From UBA4661 sp002405405 (GTDB taxonomy: Bacteria > Bacteroidota > Ignavibacteria > Kapaibacteriales > UBA4661), in contig DAIUAL010000001.1 of assembly GCA_036847245.1 (NCBI GenBank), forward strand, positions 8,733 to 72,732: DNA of 64,000 bases. Reading direction: 5' to 3'. Position 1 is the stretch's first letter. Each line of letters begins with the position of its first letter. The notes beneath the pieces were generated by a model. That model was not told the origin of the DNA and made no database searches. It was given only the letters and a program-made list of their open reading frames with translations. Position numbers and translations under genes: made by a program. Below are positions 26,155-36,030 of this stretch, piece after piece.

Positions 26155-27576
26155 ATGACTTTTTCGTATCTGCATGACCGTCGTGCTTTTCAAGAACAAA
26201 CGCTTACCTGTGTAGCACGTACTCAAGAGTGTCTTGAGCGTATTCATGAATCAGCTAATCTTAATATCTTTATCACGGTCACCGGGGAGCATGCGATTGC
26301 TTCGGCACAAGAGTCTGATGCACGGTTTGCGCAAGGTAATCCACGTCCTTTAGAGGGAATGATTATCGCTATTAAGGATAATATTTCAACGAAGGGTGTA
26401 CGAACAACATGTGCCTCAAAAATTCTACATAACTATGTGCCTGTATACGATGCGACAGTGATTGAGCGGCTACAGAATGCAGGGGCAATCCTCATTGGCA
26501 AGACCAATATGGATGAGTTTGCAATGGGGTCGTCGAACGAGAACTCTGCATACGGTGCAGTACGTAATCCCATACATCAAGAATATGTTCCCGGAGGGTC
26601 TTCGGGAGGATCTGCGGCCGCAGTTGCGGCGGGCATGTGTCATACTTCACTCGGTTCTGATACAGGTGGTTCTGTACGTCAACCCGGATCATTTTGTGGC
26701 TTAGTTGCCCTTAAGCCGACATATGGACGTGTGTCGCGCTATGGGCTGGTTGCATTTGGTTCATCGCTCGATCAAATTGGTGTCTTTGCAACAAATGCCG
26801 ATGATTGTTCAGCGGTGTTAGATGTTATCGCAGGCAAAGACGATCGCGATGCTACTAGTGCTCCGATTGCCAATAGCCGAGCGCATGAAGAATTAAAACT
26901 GCCTTTGCCGGAGAAATTTACTCTTGCAGTGCTTGATATAGCACAACTGCAAGGATGCGATGCAGAAGTTCTGAGTGCCTATCAGTCCATGCAAGAACGT
27001 TACAAAGCATTAGGGGCAATCATAGAAACAGTCAAGATTGATCTTGCTGACCTATCTATTCCTACATACTATGTGATTGCAACAGCAGAGGCATCATCTA
27101 ATTTGGCACGGTATGATGGTATTCGTTTCGGCTTACGTGTCAATGGAGTGAATGACGATGACGACGTATATGTTATGTCGCGTACGCAAGGCTTTGGTGC
27201 AGAAGTAAAGCGTCGTATTATGCTTGGAAATTATGTTTTATCCTCCGGATATTACGATGCATACTATACAAAGGCTCTTAAAATTCGGCGCTTGATGGCA
27301 GAAAGCTATAAGCGTATTTTTACTCGTGCACATGCTTTGCTTTTGCCTACATCACCGGTATTGCCTTTCAAATTGGGCGAAAAAACATCTGATCCTCTTG
27401 CTATGTATCTTGCCGATATTTTTACAGTCTCGGCAAATTTGGCAGGCATTCCGGGTTTATCGATACCGGCAGGCGTATCCGCAGAGGGTTTACCTATTGG
27501 TATGCAACTTTTGGGTGATCATTTTAAAGAAAGCGAACTCCTTCGATATGCTCACTATGCTCTACAATCCGCGTAA
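26155..27576 (+). CDS. gatA: Asp-tRNA(Asn)/Glu-tRNA(Gln) amidotransferase subunit A
   Basis: Glutaminase/amidase subunit of GatCAB, supplying ammonia from glutamine for amidation of mischarged tRNA. The 473-residue length is normal. The amidase-signature catalytic residues are visible: the lysine in IIAIKDNIS, the Ser-rich loop VPGGSSGGSAAAVAAGM with its cis-serine, and the nucleophile region LGSDTGGSVRQP. MDEFAMGSSNENSAYG and LKPTYGRVSRYGLVAFGSS are GatA hallmarks. The 3' end overlaps the start of the TPR gene by about 20-30 bases. Its partner gatC is at 928-1212. Confidence 0.96.
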   Translation: MTFSYLHDRRAFQEQTLTCVARTQECLERIHESANLNIFITVTGEHAIASAQESDARFAQGNPRPLEGMIIAIKDNISTKGVRTTCASKILHNYVPVYDATVIERLQNAGAILIGKTNMDEFAMGSSNENSAYGAVRNPIHQEYVPGGSSGGSAAAVAAGMCHTSLGSDTGGSVRQPGSFCGLVALKPTYGRVSRYGLVAFGSSLDQIGVFATNADDCSAVLDVIAGKDDRDATSAPIANSRAHEELKLPLPEKFTLAVLDIAQLQGCDAEVLSAYQSMQERYKALGAIIETVKIDLADLSIPTYYVIATAEASSNLARYDGIRFGLRVNGVNDDDDVYVMSRTQGFGAEVKRRIMLGNYVLSSGYYDAYYTKALKIRRLMAESYKRIFTRAHALLLPTSPVLPFKLGEKTSDPLAMYLADIFTVSANLAGIPGLSIPAGVSAEGLPIGMQLLGDHFKESELLRYAHYALQSA

Positions 27577-29575
27577 TTCTTTGATATTTCATGTGTATGT
27601 ATCAGCATTATCTTTCCTTCAATTGATAATGCTCAGCATGGTGTTGTGCTTTATAGCAACTCATCCAGTTGTTGCTCAAACAGATACTGATCGGCGCAAA
27701 GAGCAGGTCGCCCAATCATATGAACAAAGTGGCGATTATCGCAGTGCAGCGCGTTTATATCAAGAATTGTACGCTCAATATCCTGCTTCGGAAGAATATT
27801 TTTCCGGTGTGGTGCGATCATTAGGTGGCTTGAATCAATATGCCGCATTGGTGCCAATTATTGAAGAGCGTATGGCAAAATACCCTTCGGTTGAGGTTGC
27901 AGGATTATATGGAGAAGTCTTGTGGCGCATAGGGCGTACGAAAGATGCAGAAGCAATATGGGACAAGGGAATAAATATTGCTCCTCAGGAAGAAAAAACA
28001 TATGCTACACTCGCTCAAGCATGTATCCGCGCACGGGCTTCAGAGCGGGCAATTATTGTTTTGAAAGAAGCGCGATTTCGATTGAAGAATAAAACAATTT
28101 TTGCAGACGAATTGTCGCAATTGCTTGGTTCTGCCGGCTTATACGAAGAGGCTGTCACAGAAACAATTGGGGTCTTGCAACGCGGGCGTAATATTGCTGT
28201 GGCACAAGCACGAATTAGCGCGTATCTGACAAATGACAAAGCAATCAAAGAGACAACAAAAGCACTTGAAAGTATTGCCGCGAACGACCGTAACAATGTT
28301 TTGTTGCAGTATGTCTATGCGTGGTTCTTGCGCGAGATTAAGCAATATCCTAAGGCACTTGCCGTTACTCGAATTCTCGACGAGATCAGCCGTGCTCAGG
28401 GACGTGAATTATATCTGTATGCAGAATTAGCGCGTAATGAAGGGTTTTATGAGGAAGCGATTCAAGCGTACAATGATGTGATTGCCAAAGGAAAAAACTC
28501 GCCCAATACCATTGCTGCGCTGTATGGCTATGTACGAGCTTTAGAAGGCAAATTACAGGGGTTTGCAAGTGAGAATACCATGTTTTCTATGCAAAGTATT
28601 GCAGAAGATCAGATCAAGGACCTTATCGAGCGGTATAGCGCTATTTATCGGGAATATCCGCAGACACCTTTTGCCGCTGATGCCCTCCTACGCATAGCTA
28701 CATTATATGCTGAACGACTGTTTCAGATCGAACAAGCACAGAGCACATTACGACGTTTGTTGACCCAATATGGTGGTATGGAGTCTGCGGCTATCGGGTA
28801 TATTCAATTGGGAAAACTCTTTATTGCACAAGCGCGACTCACAGAAGCAGAAGAAGTTTTCCGACAAGCCATCAGTGCCTTAAAAAATTTTCCTGATCAA
28901 GTAGGCGAAGCACAATTTTTGCTCGCAGAAATTGCTTTATATCGTGGTAACCTTGATACAGCGCAAACATTATACCAAGACCTTGCAGGTAAGCCGAATA
29001 CAGATATTGCTAATGATGCTTTGGAGCGATTATCTCTACTAGAATCTGTCATGAATGAGAAACAGCGCTCTGCTTTGAAGCTTGTTATGCAGGCCGAATT
29101 GCGAGAGAAACAACGCCGTACGGATGAAGCGGTCGTCTTATATCATGATGCTATTGTAGCGGCACCACGTTCCTTGTTACATGAGCGAAGTCTCTTTCGT
29201 CTAGCGCGGTTGTATGCGCAAGAACAAGTACGAAGCCAGCGAAGTACTGCATGGCAATCAGCCATTGCTATGTGTGATACTTTAGTGATGCAATTTTCTG
29301 ATGGTGTTTTTGCTGATGAAGCGCTAATGCTATGGGGGCAGTTGCTCATGGATCGAGCTATGAGTGTCGAGCAGGAAGCTGAGCAACTCAAAGCAAAAGT
29401 AACCGATAAAGCATCGCCAAATGATCCTGCTGTCATACTGACCTTGATGGAGGAAGCTAAACAGCGTCGAGCAGAAGCGGTATATGTAATTACGCAAATT
29501 CTCATCAAATTCCCTAAATCTCCCCTTGCCGGTTCTGCACGTAAACGTATTCGTGCCCTTCGTGGTGATGTGTAA
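27557..29575 (+). CDS. exported tetratricopeptide repeat protein
   Basis: A 672-residue protein with a signal peptide (hydrophobic stretch to about residue 35, cleavage likely after HPVVAQ) followed by TPR-type helical repeats over nearly the whole length, for example AQSYEQSGDYRSAARLYQEL, LGSAGLYEEAVTETIGVLQ and QLGKLFIAQARLTEAEEVF. There is no membrane anchor after the signal, so it is periplasmic or bound to a membrane complex. The ATG at 27557 (or 27548) overlaps the end of gatA by 20-29 bases, which suggests translational coupling; the longer open frame to 27326 runs inside gatA and is not real. TPR scaffolds of this kind serve in envelope assembly, but no specific role can be assigned. 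Confidence 0.82.
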   Translation: MLYNPRNSLIFHVYVSALSFLQLIMLSMVLCFIATHPVVAQTDTDRRKEQVAQSYEQSGDYRSAARLYQELYAQYPASEEYFSGVVRSLGGLNQYAALVPIIEERMAKYPSVEVAGLYGEVLWRIGRTKDAEAIWDKGINIAPQEEKTYATLAQACIRARASERAIIVLKEARFRLKNKTIFADELSQLLGSAGLYEEAVTETIGVLQRGRNIAVAQARISAYLTNDKAIKETTKALESIAANDRNNVLLQYVYAWFLREIKQYPKALAVTRILDEISRAQGRELYLYAELARNEGFYEEAIQAYNDVIAKGKNSPNTIAALYGYVRALEGKLQGFASENTMFSMQSIAEDQIKDLIERYSAIYREYPQTPFAADALLRIATLYAERLFQIEQAQSTLRRLLTQYGGMESAAIGYIQLGKLFIAQARLTEAEEVFRQAISALKNFPDQVGEAQFLLAEIALYRGNLDTAQTLYQDLAGKPNTDIANDALERLSLLESVMNEKQRSALKLVMQAELREKQRRTDEAVVLYHDAIVAAPRSLLHERSLFRLARLYAQEQVRSQRSTAWQSAIAMCDTLVMQFSDGVFADEALMLWGQLLMDRAMSVEQEAEQLKAKVTDKASPNDPAVILTLMEEAKQRRAEAVYVITQILIKFPKSPLAGSARKRIRALRGDV

Positions 29576-29635
29576 TATGGTAGAGCCGAAACGATTGACA
29601 AGAAACTTTTGTACCTTTGTGGGGAGCATATAGCC

Positions 29636-30463
29636 ATGCAACTTGATTGTTTTGTTCAAACATTGTCGACGATCTTACCGCCTGCAACAGCCATGAAAGG
29701 TGATAGAATTGGGTTACAATTACAAAGCGGAAGAACAGAATTTTCAACGCTCTTTATCACAATGGATCTTACTGAAGAGGTAGCACGCGAGGCAATAGCA
29801 TGCGGTGCAGAGTGTATTCTAACATTTCATCCGTTACTTTTTTCTCCTTTAACAACGTTGACCGAAGAAGATCGAGTTGGTCGGATTGCAACTATGCTTG
29901 TTCAGCATCGCATTGCAGTAGTTGTTGCACACACAAATTTTGACGCTTTTCCGCGTGGTACAAGCACATTGCTGGCAGAGGCATTAGGATTGACGGTACA
30001 AACATTTTTAGTTCCTGATGGAGGATGCACAGGTTTCGGCATGGGAGTTGTATGTGAAATGACAGAGGGTCTTTCACTAGATGAACTGCTTCAGCGTATT
30101 GCCGATGTTACTCATGCGCCACTTCGCTTTACTGAGGGCAAAAACGCGATGCTTTATCGTATAGCCATTGTGGGCGGAAGCGGTATGTCGCTTGTTGACG
30201 CAGCTCTTAGTGCAAAAGCCGATGTGTTTATCACAGCTGATGTGAAATATCATGATTTCCATCGTGTACGTGGTACCATGGCGTTGATTGATCCCGGACA
30301 CTATGAAATGGAGCAATTTGTTGCTCGTGGTTTACAAGAGGTCGTACAAAAAATGCCCAATCAACCGGAACGAATTGTATTGTCGAAAACATTGCCTAAC
30401 CCGGTACGATACTATCCTGCATCGCACTATATCAGCAAGCAAGTTGAGGCTTTACACAAGTAA
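29636..30463 (+). CDS. Nif3-like dinuclear metal centre hexameric protein
   Basis: A 275-residue member of the NIF3/YbgI family, found in all domains of life, with a di-metal site and no firmly known reaction. Metal-ligand regions are visible: FHPLLFSPL, where many members have HHP, AHTNFDAFPRGTS with its aspartate, and the C-terminal DPGHYEMEQFV with His and Glu. GGSGMSLVDAALSAKADVFITAD is also typical. The ATG at 29636 gives the standard N terminus. It is followed after 116 bases by the zinc-ribbon protein gene, a neighbour pair seen in many bacterial genomes. A Bacteroidota -7-like TACCTTTG occurs at 29612-29619, but without a clear -33 box. Confidence 0.9.
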   Translation: MQLDCFVQTLSTILPPATAMKGDRIGLQLQSGRTEFSTLFITMDLTEEVAREAIACGAECILTFHPLLFSPLTTLTEEDRVGRIATMLVQHRIAVVVAHTNFDAFPRGTSTLLAEALGLTVQTFLVPDGGCTGFGMGVVCEMTEGLSLDELLQRIADVTHAPLRFTEGKNAMLYRIAIVGGSGMSLVDAALSAKADVFITADVKYHDFHRVRGTMALIDPGHYEMEQFVARGLQEVVQKMPNQPERIVLSKTLPNPVRYYPASHYISKQVEALHK

Positions 30464-30579
30464 AAAGTTCAGATGCTTGCGCCTCACGTAGGATTGTTAC
30501 TCGGAGTATACCATAGCAAGCGAAAAATGACGAATAGCAGACTTCATATATTTTCATTCACACTCTTAAGGAAACAGCA

Positions 30580-31344
30580 ATGATAAAAGATCAACTCACG
30601 ACACTTGCACGGTTGGCGGCAATTGACACACAGTTGGAGGAGTTGGAAGAAGAGCTAGGGGAGCTTCCTCAGGAGGTCAAGCAGTTAGAACGTGCGATGC
30701 GTGCCAAGCAAAGTGTCTTAGATGATATACGATTGCAGTTAGAAGAAGCTCAAACTGCACGTAGTAATGCACGTGTGCGCGTGCAAGAACTTCATGATCG
30801 CGAAAAGCTACTTGGCGAGCAGCAAAAAACCGTCCGTAATAATCGTGAGTTTGACGCAATTACCCGTGAAATTGAAGCAATCAGAGCAGAATTGAAAGAG
30901 CAGGAGCGATTAATTGGATCAGTGAATCTTACTGAAGAAAATTTGCAGCAACGTATCGGCGAACAGGAAAAAGATTGTAATGATGCGCAAGAACTCTTGC
31001 AAGCTAAAGAAGATGAGCTTCGTAAGGTCGCTGAAGAGCACGATGAAGACACAAAAAAACTCATCGACGATCGTATTCTCTTGATTGGCACATTACCTTC
31101 AGAAGCTCGTGCATTGTATGAACGAATTCATGAGCGGTTTGCAAATGCCGCAGTACTCATGCGTCATCCACGTGGCAGTAATGGTCAGCCGGTGTATAGT
31201 CGTGGTGCATGCTCGGGCTGTTTCAGTGCAGGCTCATCTTTACGTATTCAGCAGATTCGTAAATACGATGCAATACATCAATGTGAGCACTGTAGTCGTA
31301 TTCTCTTTACCGATGAATGTATTCCCGCCGAGAGCGAAGATTAA
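30580..31344 (+). CDS. coiled-coil protein with C-terminal C4 zinc ribbon (DUF164 type)
   Basis: A 254-residue cytoplasmic protein. Residues about 5-165 form a long antiparallel coiled coil rich in E, Q, K and R. The C-terminal 60 residues form a zinc ribbon with cysteine pairs at ACSGCFS and HQCEHCSRIL. This matches the C4-type zinc-ribbon family usually encoded next to Nif3-like proteins, as it is here. Family members are thought to bind nucleic acids, but the role is unknown. Next comes a DUF6702 gene after 11 bases, so the three genes may form an operon. Confidence 0.88.
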   Translation: MIKDQLTTLARLAAIDTQLEELEEELGELPQEVKQLERAMRAKQSVLDDIRLQLEEAQTARSNARVRVQELHDREKLLGEQQKTVRNNREFDAITREIEAIRAELKEQERLIGSVNLTEENLQQRIGEQEKDCNDAQELLQAKEDELRKVAEEHDEDTKKLIDDRILLIGTLPSEARALYERIHERFANAAVLMRHPRGSNGQPVYSRGACSGCFSAGSSLRIQQIRKYDAIHQCEHCSRILFTDECIPAESED

Positions 31345-31355
31345 GTGAATAAAGT

Positions 31356-31979
31356 ATGGCAATCATGACATTCCAGTATGCTAGGATAGTGCTGTCATCA
31401 TGGATGATGGCACTTTTTATTGGTAGTTTTCTTCCCTTATATGGAGTTGGAAGAGAACATTATATTCACGAGGGTCAAGTATTGCATTTGCCTGTTAGTG
31501 ATGATGGAATATTGCACCCGATTCATCTCAGCTATATGGAAATGCATTTTAATCCAAGCACAAAAGTCTTTGAAACAACGCTCAAAGTATATCTTGATGA
31601 TATTGAAGCAATGATTAAGCGTACGCAAAACATTGAAATGAAGCTCTCCTCACCCAAAGAGCATCCGCAATCAACTGAACTTATGATGCAGTATATCAAG
31701 AGTACTTTTTCGGTGGAAGTGAATGGCAAAAAACTTTCCGAAACGCGCTTTATCGGCAAAGAATATGACCTTGAAGCTGTATGGCTTTATTTTGAAATTC
31801 CTCTTTCCAACGATGGTTCTGTAGCGGACATGACCTCACCGACAATGCTGACAATTCGGAATGCCATCTTGCATGATATGTATGCCGATCAGAACAACAT
31901 GGTGCATTGCACTATCAGAGGGGTCAAAAAAAGTATTCTCCTTCGTAAAGGACGCGATGTAGAACAGATACGATTCTAA
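31356..31979 (+). CDS. DUF6702 family exported protein
   Basis: A 207-residue protein with an N-terminal hydrophobic segment, likely a signal peptide (about residues 8-30). The mature part matches the DUF6702 pattern: LHPIHLSYMEMHFNPSTKVF (H-P-x-H-x-S...E...N-x-x-T-K), then TTLKVYLDDIEAMI. A second half with EVNGKKLS and WLYFEIPL is predicted to be beta-rich. The family is frequent in Bacteroidota and of unknown function. It lies 11 bases after the zinc-ribbon gene and is probably co-transcribed with it. Confidence 0.75.
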   Translation: MAIMTFQYARIVLSSWMMALFIGSFLPLYGVGREHYIHEGQVLHLPVSDDGILHPIHLSYMEMHFNPSTKVFETTLKVYLDDIEAMIKRTQNIEMKLSSPKEHPQSTELMMQYIKSTFSVEVNGKKLSETRFIGKEYDLEAVWLYFEIPLSNDGSVADMTSPTMLTIRNAILHDMYADQNNMVHCTIRGVKKSILLRKGRDVEQIRF

Positions 31980-32046
31980 TGCTTGTTCACTATACCTTGT
32001 ATCCCAATTCGCACCAAAGATGAGCTTTTCTCTATGATATATTTGA

Positions 32047-35000
32047 TCATGAAGAGGAAAGGGGTGGCTTTGCTGTTGGTAATTCCACAATGAATGTTGC
32101 ACCATGACCTAAAGTAGATTCGCACCATACTCGACCACTCATGTGCTCAACCATTTTTTTTACAATGCTCAATCCCAATCCTGTACTATGTTCTCCGGCA
32201 GTTGGTTTTGGTGTTAAGCGCGCAAATTTCCCAAAGAGTTTTTTGAGATCATCGTTGGACAAACCCGGACCTTGATCTTGTACTTCGATGCGGACACAGC
32301 CGATTTTTTCGGTTATACGAATAAATACACTACGTGACAGTGGTGAATACTTGATAGCATTCGAAATCAAATTATCAATGATTTGCTCTGTTGCATGTTG
32401 ATCGGCAAAGACGCATTGTGAACCAAGAACTTGCAATTCAAGATGAATGTTTTTATCCTTGGCGGGTTGTCGATAAAAAGCAATGATATGCTCGACGAGG
32501 GGTAGCATGTCAAATTCTGTAAAATTGGTGGTAAAACCACCTCTTTCTAAACGATTGACATCTAAAAGATTAACCACAAGATTTAGCATACGTGCTGATG
32601 ATTGCAAGATAGTTCGGAGTAATTCCGTTCGCATGTCGGTATCCATATGTTCTTCCGATTCAAGCATAAACTCGGCGGTTCCCTTTACCACCGTGATGGG
32701 ATTCTTTAAATCATGCGATACAATACCCAAAAACTCATTCTTTTCGTTATTCAGTTCTAAGAGCCGTTCATTTTGCCTTTGCAGTTCTTCGGCTGTTTCG
32801 AGTAAGGCATGTGTTTTTTCGTCAACTAACTGCTGAAGTTCCTGTTTACGGTGCTCTAATCGTCGAACATTAATTTTCACAATACCCCACATTAGGACAC
32901 CCGCTCCTGTACTAATGATAACCGATACCCACCACCGCTGATACCATGCTGGAGCAACACTGAAAGTAAAGACTAATGGTTCGCTCCAACGATATGCACC
33001 GTCTTGAATTGCACGCATTTCCAAGCGATATACGCCTTCGGGCAGGTCGAGAATGGTGAACTTTGACTCGACTTGTGATGGTGACCACGAAGTATCTGTT
33101 TGATTGTTGAGCAAACGATATTGATAGTACATAGTGCTATTGCCAAATGCAATAGAAAGCACCTGCACTTGTATGCTAGAATGATATGGCAAAACAAATT
33201 CTTTAGTATTGGTATGCCTCGCACCCGGAGCAAACAAACCCGCACTTTCGAGTGCCGATAATGATTGCTTCGCATCACCTACCCTGATAGACGTGAAAAA
33301 AGGTGTTGCAGTTATTTTTTGTATAGCACTGGAAATAGGAATAAAAGCCATTCCTCCGACCGTACCAACTATGATACTATTTGTATGGCGGTCATAGAGC
33401 ATTGCACGCAACACCGTCTCATTAGCAGGCAAGCCATTGAATTCATTCAAAAAGAAATATGAGCCATTGGGATAATACACCAACACGCCAAAACTCGTTC
33501 CAATCCACAGTACACCTGACGAGTCACTCGTAATGGACTTAAAGTTCCTTACTTTCTCACCGGTTGAGGCATAAATGATAGGGATAGAATCGATACCCCG
33601 AGCCGTATGGTGGAATAGTCCTTGATTGGTACACAGCCATATATCATTCTGTTCTTTTGCCCATAGGGCATTAACTTCGAATCCGGGATGTATTGTGCCA
33701 TCCGATAGTGCAATACTGATGTCTTCAAACCGATCCCTTTGCTCCGAATACCGAAAAAGATATCCTACATTTCCCTGACTACGTCCAGCACAAAACAACG
33801 TACCATCAGTTGTTTCGGAAAAAAACCGAATTACAGACATAAGTCCACGTCTTTCGTCATAGTGTTGTGCATTAGCATGCGCTAAAGAGGATGCCTGCTC
33901 GTCAATACGCAGAACGCCGGCTGCCAGCTCCGCACATCCCCATAGCCTAGAGTGAGAATCTGCAAAAAGATGAAATATCGTCGGATTGCGTACCGTACCG
34001 GAAAGTGTAGGTATAGATTCATGCTTGCTCAATGTCTTAACATGGTATTTTGCTTCAGCATATTTCTGTACTCGAAAAAGCTGTCCTTCGATGGTACTAT
34101 ACCATACATAGTGCTCTGTGGTGGCGACTGAGAGAATATCACCACCGATTCGCGTAGAAGAACTAACATTCTCTATTTGTGGAGAATAGTCACTATGCGC
34201 TGTAATCTTATACATGCTACTGCCATTTGATGTGTACAAGACACCTCGCCCACTGCTTGCAATCGCTTGAATATAGGTGGAAGCATCGGCTTCAACATCA
34301 ACAGTCCGAATATGAATAGGATTTAACAGTACGAGTCCCTTGTCTGAGCTTGCCCATATTTCATGATTTGGTGTACTAAGAATGGCATTAATGGTTTTGA
34401 ATGGTATTTGACAGGATTGAGGTGAAAAAAACTTGGTTGAAAGAGTCGGTAACAATGCAGTGAACAGACCGTCATTCCATGTGCCAATATATAGTCGACC
34501 GTCAGTGGCTTTGTGCAAAGAAGAAATTCCACCATGATTCCACCATGGAGTACAGCCCAGTACATTTCCCTGTGCATCGATACGCATCTCGGTAATGCCT
34601 TGAGAATGACCTATCAGCAGAACGCCTTGACGTATAGGTAGGAGCGCAGAAACTGCCTCAAAACGTGTGCCGCGAGGTAGCTCTAATGCAATAAATGTAT
34701 CTTGTACACGATTATACCAAAAGCAGTAACCGCTCTGTGAGACGACAATAAAACTGCCAAAACCATCGGGTACAAAAGAAAACGATCGAAGGAAGCTATT
34801 CGTCTGACAATAAGACGGAAAGGAGTAACGGCGCAGTGTTTTGTTCTGATAGCGCGAAATAGACCTTGACTGTGCAATCCACAGTGCCCCTTGTTCATCT
34901 TGATAGAGATCTTTGGGGTAATTCACTGTTGTGTCGTTCTCTGTGCGATCGCCGAGCACTAAGGGTGTAAAACGTACAGAGTCTATCGCTACTGCAATCT

Positions 35001-35391
35001 CTGCAACACCTAAATCATGTGAGACGAGCAAACGATTGTCGGGCGTACGATAGAGATATTTGATGTACTGTGAGGGTAATTGTATCCGAAAATTTTGAAA
35101 ATGTTCTCCATCAAACCTTGATAAGCCTTCATCGGTACCAACCCATAAATAGTTATAACTGTCTTGAGCAAGTACTTTTGTAGAGTTTGTCGGTAAGCCC
35201 TCGCGTGTTTTATAGAGAGAAGTTTTAAAGAGAGGAGCTGGCTGTGCAATTGCGCAGTACGAAACGATCCATATCAGAATGCTACTAATAACTATTCGCC
35301 GAAGAGCATACATTACATAGTGCATCATACAGCTGATACACCAATATCGGGTACTCATAATCTGAAGGTGAAAGCTATGGAAGAAATTCAT
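32047..35391 (-). CDS. propeller sensor histidine kinase (Reg_prop / Y_Y_Y / HisKA / HATPase)
   Basis: A 1114-residue membrane sensor kinase. After a signal segment (about 30-50) the periplasmic part has two-component-regulator propeller repeats (about 55-740), for example YNYLWVGTDEGLSRFDG and SSGVLWIGTSFGVLVY, and a Y_Y_Y domain (about 745-810). One membrane helix (about 818-838) leads to a coiled coil, HisKA with the phospho-acceptor His893 in GIVSHDLKNPITVVKG, and HATPase_c. The N box (DNLISNAIKY), G1 (QDQGPGLS) and G2 (STGLGLSIVKK) boxes are all intact. Unlike many Bacteroides hybrid systems there is no receiver or AraC output domain, so its response regulator must be elsewhere. The start is uncertain: ATGs at 35391, 35328 and 35313 are in frame, the last directly before the signal segment. 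Confidence 0.92.
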   Translation of the reverse strand: MNFFHSFHLQIMSTRYWCISCMMHYVMYALRRIVISSILIWIVSYCAIAQPAPLFKTSLYKTREGLPTNSTKVLAQDSYNYLWVGTDEGLSRFDGEHFQNFRIQLPSQYIKYLYRTPDNRLLVSHDLGVAEIAVAIDSVRFTPLVLGDRTENDTTVNYPKDLYQDEQGALWIAQSRSISRYQNKTLRRYSFPSYCQTNSFLRSFSFVPDGFGSFIVVSQSGYCFWYNRVQDTFIALELPRGTRFEAVSALLPIRQGVLLIGHSQGITEMRIDAQGNVLGCTPWWNHGGISSLHKATDGRLYIGTWNDGLFTALLPTLSTKFFSPQSCQIPFKTINAILSTPNHEIWASSDKGLVLLNPIHIRTVDVEADASTYIQAIASSGRGVLYTSNGSSMYKITAHSDYSPQIENVSSSTRIGGDILSVATTEHYVWYSTIEGQLFRVQKYAEAKYHVKTLSKHESIPTLSGTVRNPTIFHLFADSHSRLWGCAELAAGVLRIDEQASSLAHANAQHYDERRGLMSVIRFFSETTDGTLFCAGRSQGNVGYLFRYSEQRDRFEDISIALSDGTIHPGFEVNALWAKEQNDIWLCTNQGLFHHTARGIDSIPIIYASTGEKVRNFKSITSDSSGVLWIGTSFGVLVYYPNGSYFFLNEFNGLPANETVLRAMLYDRHTNSIIVGTVGGMAFIPISSAIQKITATPFFTSIRVGDAKQSLSALESAGLFAPGARHTNTKEFVLPYHSSIQVQVLSIAFGNSTMYYQYRLLNNQTDTSWSPSQVESKFTILDLPEGVYRLEMRAIQDGAYRWSEPLVFTFSVAPAWYQRWWVSVIISTGAGVLMWGIVKINVRRLEHRKQELQQLVDEKTHALLETAEELQRQNERLLELNNEKNEFLGIVSHDLKNPITVVKGTAEFMLESEEHMDTDMRTELLRTILQSSARMLNLVVNLLDVNRLERGGFTTNFTEFDMLPLVEHIIAFYRQPAKDKNIHLELQVLGSQCVFADQHATEQIIDNLISNAIKYSPLSRSVFIRITEKIGCVRIEVQDQGPGLSNDDLKKLFGKFARLTPKPTAGEHSTGLGLSIVKKMVEHMSGRVWCESTLGHGATFIVELPTAKPPLSSS

Positions 35392-35458
35392 ACCACAGAG
35401 AGTAACTTATTAGGAAGATTGATCTAAAACATAGCACACAGCACACTGTCAAACTCTA

Positions 35459-35965
35459 CTATGTCAGTCTTGTATGTCGTACGAAAATTTCTATCACATG
35501 TTCTAATCCTTGCTGATCATCATGATCAAATCGCGCATGGAGAGGACTGTCGATATCTAATACGGCAACAAGGTGATCATCAACAAGGATAGGTAAAACA
35601 ATTTCCGAACGTGAAGCAGAATCGCAAGCGATGTGCCCCGGAAATGCTTCCACATCATCGACAAGAACCGTTTCTCGGGTCGTAGCACAATGTCCGCAAA
35701 CGCCACGTCTGAAATCAATCCGTACGCAAGCCGGTTTGCCATGAAATGGACCCAAGACGAGTTCATTCTTCTCGTTGGTAGAGCGATTAATATAAAAACC
35801 AACCCAGTTAATGTCGGGTAGCACTGCCCATAAAAGCGAAGATAAATTTGCCATGTTGGCAATCATGTCCGGTTCGCCGATGAGAAGAGCTTCGGTTTGC
35901 CGAACAAGTTCTGCGTAGAGTTCTGTTTTGGATTGGAGAGCGGTCGTATCAGCAACAACAAACAT
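35459..35965 (-). CDS. msrC: free methionine-(R)-sulfoxide reductase (GAF type)
   Basis: A 168-residue single-GAF-domain enzyme that reduces free Met-R-sulfoxide with thioredoxin, protecting against oxidation. The three family cysteines are present in order: GKPACVRI, GVCGHCATT and GHIACDSASRSEIVLPI. WVGFYI and VLDIDSPLHARFD also match closely. The usual length is about 160 residues. It lies between the large histidine kinase and the metalloprotease genes, all on the minus strand. Confidence 0.93.
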   Translation of the reverse strand: MFVVADTTALQSKTELYAELVRQTEALLIGEPDMIANMANLSSLLWAVLPDINWVGFYINRSTNEKNELVLGPFHGKPACVRIDFRRGVCGHCATTRETVLVDDVEAFPGHIACDSASRSEIVLPILVDDHLVAVLDIDSPLHARFDHDDQQGLEHVIEIFVRHTRLT

Positions 35966-36030
35966 TGATTTACAGTAAAAGAAATGATAAAACAGAAGTA
36001 TTTACTTTATTGACAATTATTTATTCACCA

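Noticed and set aside
27326..27556. Upstream extension of the TPR protein inside gatA
   Set aside because: It overlaps the conserved C-terminal coding region of gatA in another frame; the signal peptide begins only after 27557.
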